Source of the DNA: an uncultured Verrucomicrobiota bacterium
GTDB taxonomy: Bacteria > Verrucomicrobiota > Verrucomicrobiia > Chthoniobacterales > SZAS-18
Direction of reading: 5' to 3'
NCBI GenBank assembly: GCA_937873255.1
Contig: CALMVM010000224.1
Coordinates: forward strand, 6,610 to 12,365
DNA length: 5,756 bases
Shown here: positions 1-5,756 of the stretch, piece by piece
How the letters are laid out: every line of letters begins with the position of its first letter
Numbering within the stretch: the first letter of the stretch is position 1
Notes under the pieces: generated by a model
The model's input: the letters and a program-made list of their open reading frames with translations, nothing else
Databases searched by the model: none
What the model was told of the DNA's origin: nothing
Program-made: the position numbers and the translations under genes

Positions 1-665
1 GTGTATTTGTCCACCAGTTGACGCATCTCGTCCGGAGACTTGCCGCGCTCACGCGCCACACGCGGGAGTTGCAGAAGCGCGTTTGCCACGGAGATGTGCG
101 GGTCCAGGCCGCTGCCCGAGCGCGTCACCGCGTCGGCGGGCACCGGGTCAGTGTCTTTCAGGCCATTGGCTGCGCGGTAGGCAGCGACCAGATCCTTGAT
201 GCCGTCGAAATTGGACGGGTCGTTGACCGGCTTGCCGGCGGCGTCGAGTTTGTGTTGGCCGTTGATGAGCTTGTCGCTGGTCGGCCCGAGGTTCGTGCCG
301 CCGCTGGCAGTCGGATCGTAGCCGGCGGCCCCGGCGGCGGAGGGACGTGGGTTGAAGTATTGCTTGCCGCTGAAGTTCTGACCGAGCAGTTCGCTGCCCA
401 GCACCGTCTTGCCGTCGGCGGCAACGATGAGGCTGCCGTCCGCCTTGTGTTTGAAGATCCCTTGGCCGAGGCCCCAAACCACCAGAGGATACAGGCCGCT
501 GACGATCACGCCAAGGACGACCGTGGCGAGCACGGAGGTGAGCGTTTCCTGCCAGATAGAATATCCCTTGCCAGAATCAGGCGAGCCGGCACCGGCGCGG
601 TCGGGCTGGTGCAGCAAGCCTTTGTCGGCGGCGGGGCGTTTGGAAGTAAGATCGTAGGGTTTCAT
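1..665 (-). CDS. kdpC: KdpC, potassium-transporting ATPase subunit C (3' end cut by window edge)
   Basis: KdpC is the single-span, mostly periplasmic subunit of the KdpFABC K+ pump; it holds KdpA and KdpB together and favours K+ uptake. Reading from ATG at 665, the frame stays open for 221 full codons to the window edge. A transmembrane segment lies at about residues 42-68 (ends in SGLYPLVVWGLGQGIF). Family motifs follow: GSLI (77-80), GSELLGQNFSGKQYFNPRPS (90-109), YDPTASGGTNLGPTS (116-130), SGSGLDPHIS (183-192) and the LPRVARERG helix (200-208). The missing C-terminus should be only about 25-30 residues, judged from the E. coli protein (190 aa). Two things differ from E. coli: a polar N-terminal extension of about 36-40 residues before the membrane span, and an insertion at about 134-157 (GQHKLDAAGKPVNDPSNFDG). 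No ATG closer to the span is in frame, so the extension is probably translated. The gene starts 37 nt after the kdpB stop and has no clear Shine-Dalgarno sequence. The family call is very secure. Confidence 0.96.
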   Translation of the reverse strand, partial: MKPYDLTSKRPAADKGLLHQPDRAGAGSPDSGKGYSIWQETLTSVLATVVLGVIVSGLYPLVVWGLGQGIFKHKADGSLIVAADGKTVLGSELLGQNFSGKQYFNPRPSAAGAAGYDPTASGGTNLGPTSDKLINGQHKLDAAGKPVNDPSNFDGIKDLVAAYRAANGLKDTDPVPADAVTRSGSGLDPHISVANALLQLPRVARERGKSPDEMRQLVDKY

Positions 666-702
666 ATTCGATAAAATTGAGACGAGATGGAGAAGCGAGC
701 GT

Positions 703-2721
703 TTAAACCAAGTGCAGGCCGGCGATGATCACGTCGATGATCTTGATGCCGATGAACGGCACGATGATGCCGCCCAACCCGTAGATGAGCAGGTTGCGCC
801 GCAGCAGGGCGTCCGCTCCGAGCGCCAGGAAGCGCACGCCGCGCAGGGCCAGCGGGATCAGCGCGATGATTACAACCGCGTTGAAGATGACCGCACTCAA
901 AATGGCTGAGCTAGGACTGTTGAGACGCATGATGTTCAGTGGCGCGATGGCTGGAAACGCCGCCAGGAGCATCGCCGGGATGATGGCAAAATACTTGGCT
1001 ATGTCGTTGGCGATGGAAAACGTCGTCAAGGCACCGCGTGTCATGAGCAATTGTTTGCCGATTTCGACGACCTCGATGAGCTTGGTCGGGTTGCTGTCGA
1101 GGTCCACCATGTTGCCCGCTTCCTTGGCGGCCTGGGTACCGGTGTTCATGGCCACGCCCACGTCGGCCTGCGCGAGCGCGGGGGCGTCGTTGGTGCCGTC
1201 GCCGGTCATGGCCACCAGCTTGCCGCCGGTCTGCTCGCGCCGGATGTAGGCGAGCTTGTCCTCGGGCGTGGCTTGCGCCAGGTAATCGTCCACACCGGCC
1301 TCCTTGGCGATGGCGGCGGCGGTCAGCGGGTTGTCGCCCGTGATCATGACGGTCTTGATGCCCATGGCGCGGAACCGCTCGAAGCGGTCGGCCAACCCGC
1401 CTTTGACGATGTCCTTCAGGTAAATCACACCCAAGGGTTTTTCCTTGGTGGCGACCACCAGCGGCGTGCCACCCTTGCTGGAAATGTCTTTGACCGCTGC
1501 TTCGATCTCGGGAGCGAACTTCCCCCCAACAAAGCTGCGCACGCTGTCCGCCGCGCCTTTGCGATATTGCTGGCCGTCGAGGTTGACCCCGCTCATGCGC
1601 GTCTGCGCGGTGAAGGGCACGAACTCGGCGTTGGGCAACTGCGCGAGTTCGCGCCCCCGGATGCCCTCCTGTTGTTTGGCGAGAACAACAATCGAGCGAC
1701 CCTCAGGCGTCTCGTCGGCGAGACTGGAAAGCTGCGCCGCGTCGGCGAGTTCGTGCGGGCTGACGCCGGGCGCGGGGACAAATTCGACCGCCTGCCGGTT
1801 GCCGAGGGTGATGGTGCCCGTCTTGTCGAGCAGCAGCACGTCCACGTCGCCCGCCGCTTCCACGGCGCGGCCCGACATGGCGAGCACGTTTTTCTGCACG
1901 AGGCGGTCGATGCCCGCGATGCCGATGGCCGAGAGCAGCCCGCCAATGGTCGTCGGGATCAGGCAAACCAGCAGCGCGATCAACACGGTGGGCGAGAAGT
2001 CCACGCCCGAGAACTTGCCGAACGGCAGCAGCGTCATGCAGACCAACAGGAAAATGATGGTCAACGCAGAGAGCAGAATGGTCAGCGCGATCTCGTTCGG
2101 GGTCTTCTGACGTTTCGCGCCTTCGACCAAGCCGATCATGCGGTCCAAGAAACTCTCGCCCGGGTTGGCCGATATACGTACTTTGATCTCGTCGCTCAGC
2201 ACGCGGGTTCCGCCCGTGACCGACGAGCGGTCGCCACCGGCTTCGCGGATCACCGGCGCGCTCTCGCCAGTGATGGCACTCTCGTCCACCGTGGCCGCGC
2301 CTTCGATGATCTCGCCGTCGCCGGGGATTGCCTCGCCGGCGCTGATGACGACCACATCGCCTTTGCGGAGTTGGTCGGCGGAAACGTTTTCGGCCTTGCC
2401 GTTGTCGCGCAGGCGGTTGGCGGTGGTCTGTGTGCGGCTGGCGCGCAGGGTATTCGCCTGGGCCTTGCCGCGTCCCTCCGCCATGGCTTCCGCGAAGTTG
2501 GCGAAGAGCACGGTGAACCACAGCCACACGCTGATTTGTCCGGTGAACGCCTTGCTCTCGTTGGACGCGAAGACCTCCACCGTGGTCACGAGCGCGCCGA
2601 CCTCCGTGACGAACATCACGGGATTGCGCACCATGGTGACGGGGTTGAGCTTCTTGAGGGAGTCCCCGAGGGCGGGAACGATGATTTTAGGATCGAAGAT
2701 GGAACGGGATTGAGCAGCCAT
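703..2721 (-). CDS. kdpB: KdpB, potassium-transporting P-type ATPase subunit B
   Basis: KdpB is the catalytic ATP-hydrolysing subunit of the inner-membrane KdpFABC complex. It drives K+ uptake through the KdpA/KdpB pathway. The 672-aa protein is close to the family's usual length (E. coli 682) and all core P-type motifs are intact: TGES (151-154, actuator domain), [13 protein letters not shown] (255-267, broken helix in the membrane), DKTGT with phosphorylated Asp299 (299-303), KGA (388-390) and [10 protein letters not shown] (369-378) in the nucleotide domain, TGDN (461-464), TGDGTNDAP (506-514), and NDIAKYF (572-578). In the last motif, Asp573 and Lys576 match the charged pair of E. coli TM5. 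Hydrophobic segments are present near 34-52, 62-77, 213-234, 243-265, 579-598, 608-626 and 645-668. The ATG at 2721 gives the usual N-terminus ([12 protein letters not shown]). kdpB starts 33 nt after kdpA in the same reading register and is followed by kdpC. Ser154, equivalent to the inhibitory phosphorylation site of E. coli KdpB (Ser162), is kept. No defect is seen. Confidence 0.99.
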   Translation of the reverse strand: MAAQSRSIFDPKIIVPALGDSLKKLNPVTMVRNPVMFVTEVGALVTTVEVFASNESKAFTGQISVWLWFTVLFANFAEAMAEGRGKAQANTLRASRTQTTANRLRDNGKAENVSADQLRKGDVVVISAGEAIPGDGEIIEGAATVDESAITGESAPVIREAGGDRSSVTGGTRVLSDEIKVRISANPGESFLDRMIGLVEGAKRQKTPNEIALTILLSALTIIFLLVCMTLLPFGKFSGVDFSPTVLIALLVCLIPTTIGGLLSAIGIAGIDRLVQKNVLAMSGRAVEAAGDVDVLLLDKTGTITLGNRQAVEFVPAPGVSPHELADAAQLSSLADETPEGRSIVVLAKQQEGIRGRELAQLPNAEFVPFTAQTRMSGVNLDGQQYRKGAADSVRSFVGGKFAPEIEAAVKDISSKGGTPLVVATKEKPLGVIYLKDIVKGGLADRFERFRAMGIKTVMITGDNPLTAAAIAKEAGVDDYLAQATPEDKLAYIRREQTGGKLVAMTGDGTNDAPALAQADVGVAMNTGTQAAKEAGNMVDLDSNPTKLIEVVEIGKQLLMTRGALTTFSIANDIAKYFAIIPAMLLAAFPAIAPLNIMRLNSPSSAILSAVIFNAVVIIALIPLALRGVRFLALGADALLRRNLLIYGLGGIIVPFIGIKIIDVIIAGLHLV

Positions 2722-2755
2722 AACAGAAAAGTAAAAGGTAAGAGTTGGGAAAAGT
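2722..2755 (-). promoter_or_regulatory. CT-rich translation leader of kdpB with the same 10-mer
   Basis: The kdpA-kdpB junction carries ACTTTTCCCA (2746-2755, its first base being the middle A of the kdpA TAA stop) and TACTTTT (2727-2733) on the sense strand. Both words also occur in the kdpA leader, but here 12 nt separate them instead of 2. No Shine-Dalgarno sequence precedes the ATG. The element may support initiation or coupling between the two genes; that part is inference. Confidence 0.38.
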
Positions 2756-4596
2756 TAGAACAGCTTGCCTGCGTGCATGAGGAAATGCTCGACCACCGGG
2801 CCGAGCGCGAGCGCGGGCAGGAAGTTGAGCGCGCCGATGAGCAGCACCGTGCCGATGAGCAGGATGATGAAAGTCCAGCCATCCACCGGAAAACTACCCG
2901 GCCCGGCGGGCGTGAGTTTCTTCGCGGCCAGCGACCCGGCGATGGCCAGGATGGGCACGATCATGCAGAAACGCCCGATGAGCATCGCCAGGGCAATCGT
3001 CGTGTTATACCAGGGCGTGTTCGCGCTGATGCCCGCGAACGCGCTGCCGTTGTTGCCAGTCGCGGACGAGAAGGCGTAGAGGATTTCGCTGAACCCGTGC
3101 GGGCCGTTGTAGTTGGTCCCGTTGGACAATGCGTTCGTCGTGGGATCGGGCGCGCCGAAGTTGTTGGCTCCCGCCGCCCAGGCGGAGAAGACCAGGATGG
3201 AAAGCGTCAGCACCAGCACGACGAGACCGCTCATCTTCACTTCGTACGCCTGAATTTTTTTACCTAGGTATTCGGGCGTGCGTCCCACCATCAACCCGGC
3301 GATGAACACCGCCAGCAGCACGAAGATCAGCATGCCGTACAATCCCGCGCCGACGCCACCGAAGATAATTTCGCCGAGTTGGATGTTGAAGAGAGGGACC
3401 AATCCGCCGATGGGCGTAAAGCTGTCGTGCATTGAGTTGACCGCGCCGCAGGAGGCATCCGTCGTGACCGTGGCAAATAAGGCAGAATTGAAGATGCCGA
3501 AGCGGACTTCCTTGCCCTCCATGTTGCCGTCGACCTGCGCGACGCCGTTGTTGTACAGGTTCGGATTGCCGTCTGCCTCTGCCTTCCAGCAGGTAAAGAC
3601 GCCCACGAGGAAAACAGCCGCCATCGCACCCCACACCGCCCAGCCGTGCTTTTGGTTCTTGACCGCGCGCCCCAGATAGTAGGTCAGCGCGCTGGGGATG
3701 GCGAAAATGGACAGGATTTGCAGGAAGTTGGACAGCGGCGTCGGGTTCTCGAAAGGATGCGCCGCGTTGGCGTTGACGAACCCGCCGCCGTTGGTGCCGA
3801 GCATTTTGATGGCCATCTGCGAGGCGATGGGTCCCTCCACGATGCTCTGCGTCTCGACGGCTTGATCCTGCAACACGACGTTGCCCGCCGCGTCCTTGAC
3901 CGGATTGTTCTGCGCGTCGGTCTTGGGCACCTGAATCGTCTGCTTCTCGGTCAGTTGCGCCGTGTCATAGGGTTTGAAGTTCTGCGGGATGCCCTGCGAG
4001 ACCAGGAACAGCGCGTAGATCAGGCAAATCGGCAGCAACAAGTAATAATGGATGCGCACGAGGTCCACCCAGAAATTGCCCACCGTGCCGCTCTCGTGCC
4101 GCGCGATGCCGCGTACCAGGGCCGCTGCGACAGCAATGCCCAAGGCTGCCGACCAGAAATTGTGGCTGGCGAGCGCGACCATCTGCGAGAAATAGCTCAT
4201 CGTGTTCTCGCCGACGTAGCTCTGCCAGTTGGTGTTGGTCGTGAAGCTGGCAGCCGTGTTGAACGCCAGATCGGGCGTCATCGCCGTCTTGTTTGGAAGC
4301 CCGTCGATGATGCCATGGAAAGGCAACCGATCCTGAAAACGGAGCAGCGCGTAGGTGAATACCATCGTGACCAAACTGAAGAGCAGGACAGCGGCAACGT
4401 ATGCCTTCCAGGTTTGCTCGCGGCGCGGATCAACGCGCAGCAACTTGTAAGTGATCCGCTCGACCGGTCCGAGCACGGGTTCCAGGAAGGTATTTTTCCC
4501 GTCGAGCACCTGAAACAGGTAGATGCCCAGCGGCTTGGTGACGAGCAGAAGGACGCCCATGTACAGGGCGAGTTGAATCCAGCCGGATGCGTTCAT
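2755..4596 (-). CDS. kdpA: KdpA, potassium-transporting ATPase subunit A (K+-selective subunit)
   Basis: KdpA is the K+-binding, channel-like subunit (SKT superfamily) of the Kdp pump in the inner membrane, built from four membrane-pore-membrane repeats. The four selectivity-filter regions are visible: TTNTNWQ (119-125), GTNGGGFVNANAAHPFENPT (267-286), TTDASCGAVNSMHDSFTP (378-395) and SATGNNGSAFAG (511-522). The N-terminus, with WIQLALYMGVLLLVTKPLG, matches the family start, so the ATG at 4596 is right. At 613 aa it is longer than E. coli KdpA (557 aa). Part of the excess is a polar insertion at about 211-250 (includes PKTDAQNNPVKDAAGNVVLQ) just before the second pore loop, on the predicted periplasmic side. 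A run of seven A residues (sense strand) at 3255-3261 encodes part of the conserved LGKKI motif, and the frame is correct on both sides. The gene lies 40 nt after kdpF and 33 nt before kdpB. No Shine-Dalgarno sequence is seen; the leader is CT-rich. Confidence 0.99.
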   Translation of the reverse strand: MNASGWIQLALYMGVLLLVTKPLGIYLFQVLDGKNTFLEPVLGPVERITYKLLRVDPRREQTWKAYVAAVLLFSLVTMVFTYALLRFQDRLPFHGIIDGLPNKTAMTPDLAFNTAASFTTNTNWQSYVGENTMSYFSQMVALASHNFWSAALGIAVAAALVRGIARHESGTVGNFWVDLVRIHYYLLLPICLIYALFLVSQGIPQNFKPYDTAQLTEKQTIQVPKTDAQNNPVKDAAGNVVLQDQAVETQSIVEGPIASQMAIKMLGTNGGGFVNANAAHPFENPTPLSNFLQILSIFAIPSALTYYLGRAVKNQKHGWAVWGAMAAVFLVGVFTCWKAEADGNPNLYNNGVAQVDGNMEGKEVRFGIFNSALFATVTTDASCGAVNSMHDSFTPIGGLVPLFNIQLGEIIFGGVGAGLYGMLIFVLLAVFIAGLMVGRTPEYLGKKIQAYEVKMSGLVVLVLTLSILVFSAWAAGANNFGAPDPTTNALSNGTNYNGPHGFSEILYAFSSATGNNGSAFAGISANTPWYNTTIALAMLIGRFCMIVPILAIAGSLAAKKLTPAGPGSFPVDGWTFIILLIGTVLLIGALNFLPALALGPVVEHFLMHAGKLF

Positions 4597-4615
4597 AAAA
4601 GTAGATGGGAAAAGT
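4597..4615 (-). promoter_or_regulatory. CT-rich translation leader of kdpA with repeated 10-mer
   Basis: Directly before the kdpA ATG the sense strand reads ACTTTTCCCA, TC, TACTTTT. No purine-rich Shine-Dalgarno sequence is present where one is expected. The 10-mer ACTTTTCCCA and the 7-mer TACTTTT both recur in the leader of kdpB. This may be a pyrimidine-rich ribosome (S1-type) entry region or simply low-complexity spacer. The sequence match is seen directly; a role in initiation is inferred. Confidence 0.4.
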
Positions 4616-4636
4616 GAGGATCGAGCGACCGCCCGG

Positions 4637-4720
4637 TCAGAATTTTTCCGGATAGATCATGGTTGCAAAAAGATAAATGAGCAGCAGGACGGCGATGATG
4701 CCGATGATAACGGTTCCCAT
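4637..4720 (-). CDS. kdpF: KdpF, small stabilising subunit of the Kdp pump
   Basis: KdpF is a single-span membrane peptide that sits between KdpA and KdpB and stabilises the complex, rather like a structural lipid. The ATG at 4720 opens a 27-residue frame ending in TGA at 4637. The peptide begins MGTVIIGIIAVLLLIYLFAT, a hydrophobic helix, and ends MIYPEKF. The C-terminal PE(K/R)F ending is the hallmark of KdpF, and the E. coli peptide has 29 residues, so the length fits. Position also fits: KdpF is normally encoded directly ahead of kdpA, here with a 40-nt gap. No Shine-Dalgarno sequence precedes it; the leader is CT-rich with CTCCTCC and CATCATCTT just before the ATG. A longer out-of-frame open frame overlaps this region but has no membrane-peptide character. 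The call rests on the hydrophobic helix, the PEKF ending and the locus. Confidence 0.95.
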   Translation of the reverse strand: MGTVIIGIIAVLLLIYLFATMIYPEKF

Positions 4721-4758
4721 AAGATGATGTGGTTAGAGAGCGGAGGAGATTCGGTTGG

Positions 4759-4842
4759 TTAGATTTTTCCGCACCACCATGCATAGGCGATGGAGCCAAA
4801 GAAAAATCCGAGGGTGGCCAGAAGGTAGATGAAGTCCAGCAT
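4759..4842 (-). CDS. 27-aa single-span membrane micropeptide upstream of kdpF, function unknown
   Basis: This frame runs from ATG at 4842 to TAA at 4759 and encodes 27 residues, exactly the length of the KdpF next to it. It begins MLDFIYLLATLGFFFGSIAY, a strongly hydrophobic, aromatic-rich helix, and ends AWWCGKI with one cysteine and a basic tail. An acidic residue near the N-terminus (Asp3) and a lysine near the C-terminus suggest a single membrane span. It lies 24 nt after the outer-membrane protein gene and 38 nt before kdpF, the same close spacing as the accepted genes of this operon. Its leader is CT-rich and lacks a Shine-Dalgarno sequence, as for its neighbours. From memory, and not checked, some other kdp operons carry a similar small membrane ORF ahead of kdpF whose product ends in a Cys/Gly-rich basic tail. 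It is not a recognisable KdpF copy (no PEKF). It may be an extra Kdp accessory peptide; no function can be assigned from sequence alone. Confidence 0.72.
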   Translation of the reverse strand: MLDFIYLLATLGFFFGSIAYAWWCGKI

Positions 4843-4866
4843 AGGAATAGTTGTGAAAGATGGTGA

Positions 4867-5756
4867 TCAGAATCGCACGCCGATGCCGCCGAAGATGTTC
4901 ACATCCGGCGCGCCGCGCGTGAGACCGAAGAAGCCATCTACGTCCAGGGCGATATTGGGCGTGAGCTGATAGATCAACCCCGTGTCGGCGGTCAGCACAA
5001 GCGAATCGTTGCGGCTCTCGCGGCTGCTGATCGCCGAGGCAAACTCGCCGTAGGCACTCAGTTTGCCATCCAAGATGCCGGGGACTGCACGGGATACGCC
5101 GATGCTGTTGCTGAAGAGTGTGTGGTAGCCCGAGTTGTCGCCGTTGTAGAGGAAGTCGTATCGTGTCTGCGCGAACAAGGTGAAGCCGAGCGGCAGGCTG
5201 TAGTTGATCGGGAAGTTGATGCCGCCTTCCACCCGGCGGTTGCCGACGCCGTCGCTGGCCGTGGGAGCTTTGACGAAGGGGATCACGGCGAAGACAAAGT
5301 TGCCGCCCTCGTTACCGATGAGGTTGATCTTCAGACGAAAGACCATGTCGCCGTAGCCATCCACCGTGGTGACTTCCCGGCGGTTCACCGTGAAGGTGGC
5401 ACCTGTGCGAGGGTCGGTGACGGTCTCGGGCACATTGCGTGCGTCGGTGCGGATGCGCACGTAGGTGGGTACGAGCATCTGGAAATCGACGTTTTGGAAT
5501 AGGCCGACCTTCAGGAACGTCGGCGCGGCAAGGAACGTCTCCACCCGCGTGTCGCTGCGTTGGGCGTTGTAACGGTCGTAGGTGTAATTGGCGAAGTCGG
5601 CTTCGATCTGGAAGCGGCCCGCGTCCACGGTGATCGGGCTGTCCGTCTTGCTCGGGCGGTCCGTGTTGAAGGGACGCAGTTGATCGTTCGGCGTCGGGTT
5701 GAAAAGGTTGTACTTGAGCTTGGCCGCCGCCTTCTGGGTGGGGGTGAGATCGGGGG
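4867..5756 (-). CDS. Outer-membrane beta-barrel 'transporter' protein, PF13557-like (5' end cut by window edge)
   Basis: The frame is open from the window edge to TGA at 4867 and gives 295 residues without the N-terminus, so the start codon and any signal peptide are outside. An in-frame GTG at 5628 should not be taken as the start, because conserved-looking sequence continues upstream of it. Counting from the first full codon at the edge, the protein has YNLFNPTPNDQLRPF (15-29) and TDRPSKTDSPITVDAGRFQI (31-50), then alternating amphipathic strands with aromatic girdles and turns such as GYGDMVFRLKINLIGNEGG and FVKAPTASDGVGNRRVEGG. It ends in GGIGVRF, with the terminal Phe typical of barrel proteins inserted by the BAM machinery. 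This pattern (TDRP-T-SP near the N-terminus, GYGD, a K-PTA loop) resembles the Pfam family named 'putative MetA-pathway of phenol degradation', often labelled 'transporter'; the solute is not known. Its gene is only 24 nt ahead of the micropeptide gene with no terminator between, so it is probably the upstream member of the kdp transcription unit. Family call is good; any role in K+ entry is inference. Confidence 0.85.
   Translation of the reverse strand, partial: PDLTPTQKAAAKLKYNLFNPTPNDQLRPFNTDRPSKTDSPITVDAGRFQIEADFANYTYDRYNAQRSDTRVETFLAAPTFLKVGLFQNVDFQMLVPTYVRIRTDARNVPETVTDPRTGATFTVNRREVTTVDGYGDMVFRLKINLIGNEGGNFVFAVIPFVKAPTASDGVGNRRVEGGINFPINYSLPLGFTLFAQTRYDFLYNGDNSGYHTLFSNSIGVSRAVPGILDGKLSAYGEFASAISSRESRNDSLVLTADTGLIYQLTPNIALDVDGFFGLTRGAPDVNIFGGIGVRF

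Noticed and set aside
18..674. 218-codon plus-strand open frame at the left edge
   Set aside because: It is the antisense shadow of kdpC, which is the real gene here although its frame has no stop within the window.
3255..3261. A7 run (sense strand) in kdpA as a frameshift or slippage site
   Set aside because: The frame reads GGT AAA AAA ATT, which does not match the X XXY YYZ slippery pattern. KdpA motifs continue in the same frame on both sides, so there is no sign of recoding or a sequencing indel.
1051..3267. 738-codon open frame on the plus strand, longer than kdpB itself
   Set aside because: It is in codon register with the antisense of kdpB and kdpA. Sense codons TTA, CTA and TCA, which would make stops there, are rare in this GC-rich DNA, and the 33-nt gap keeps both genes in one register. 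Its product is rich in His, Asp, Arg and Gly without domains, while the opposite strand encodes intact KdpA and KdpB.
3646..4617. 323-codon plus-strand open frame opposite kdpA
   Set aside because: Same antisense register effect; low-complexity composition, no recognisable domain, and it lies wholly opposite KdpA.
4627..4638. Small inverted repeat GACCGGGCGGTC at the kdpF stop codon as a possible terminator or attenuator
   Set aside because: The stem is only 4-5 bp with a 2-4 nt loop and no following U-run; too weak to call, and kdpA must be expressed downstream.
4593..4799. 68-codon minus-strand open frame overlapping kdpF and the micropeptide
   Set aside because: It is out of frame with both, its product is His/Arg/Ser-rich and lacks membrane character, and it overlaps the kdpA start.
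5626..5628. GTG as start codon of the outer-membrane protein gene
   Set aside because: The frame continues upstream to the window edge with family-like sequence (TDRPSKTDSP), so the true start is outside the window.

Overview
The window holds a Kdp high-affinity potassium uptake operon. All supported genes lie on the minus strand, so transcription runs from high to low coordinates. In transcription order they are: an outer-membrane beta-barrel protein gene (5' end outside the window), a 27-codon single-span membrane micropeptide gene, kdpF (27 codons), kdpA, kdpB, and kdpC (3' end outside the window). The gaps between genes are only 24, 38, 40, 33 and 37 nt, and I see no convincing terminator in any of them, so the six genes probably form one transcription unit. 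Any sensor kinase and response regulator (kdpDE) and the promoter must lie outside the window, since neither is visible here.

The operon would work as follows. KdpA is the K+-selecting membrane subunit. KdpB is the P-type ATPase that powers it. KdpC is the single-span periplasmic subunit that stabilises the complex, and KdpF is the small lipid-like stabilising peptide. The first gene encodes a PF13557-like ('MetA-pathway of phenol degradation'/'transporter') outer-membrane barrel. By position it could help K+ or another solute cross the outer membrane before the inner-membrane pump acts. The extra micropeptide between the barrel gene and kdpF is the least explained part.

The barrel protein shows a diderm (Gram-negative type) bacterium. 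The DNA is GC-rich. None of the five visible start codons has a clear Shine-Dalgarno sequence; each is preceded by a pyrimidine-rich leader. KdpA and KdpC carry periplasmic insertions absent from the E. coli proteins, and the barrel protein has a TDRPSKTDSP-type entry motif. Together these suggest a non-proteobacterial lineage such as Verrucomicrobiota, Planctomycetota or Acidobacteriota. Verrucomicrobiota is my first guess, but this is inference from resemblance and not a firm assignment.

There is no gene-free stretch over 300 bases. I see no RNA genes, mobile elements, CRISPR arrays or attachment sites. Several long open frames on the plus strand, including one of 738 codons, are antisense shadows and are not annotated.
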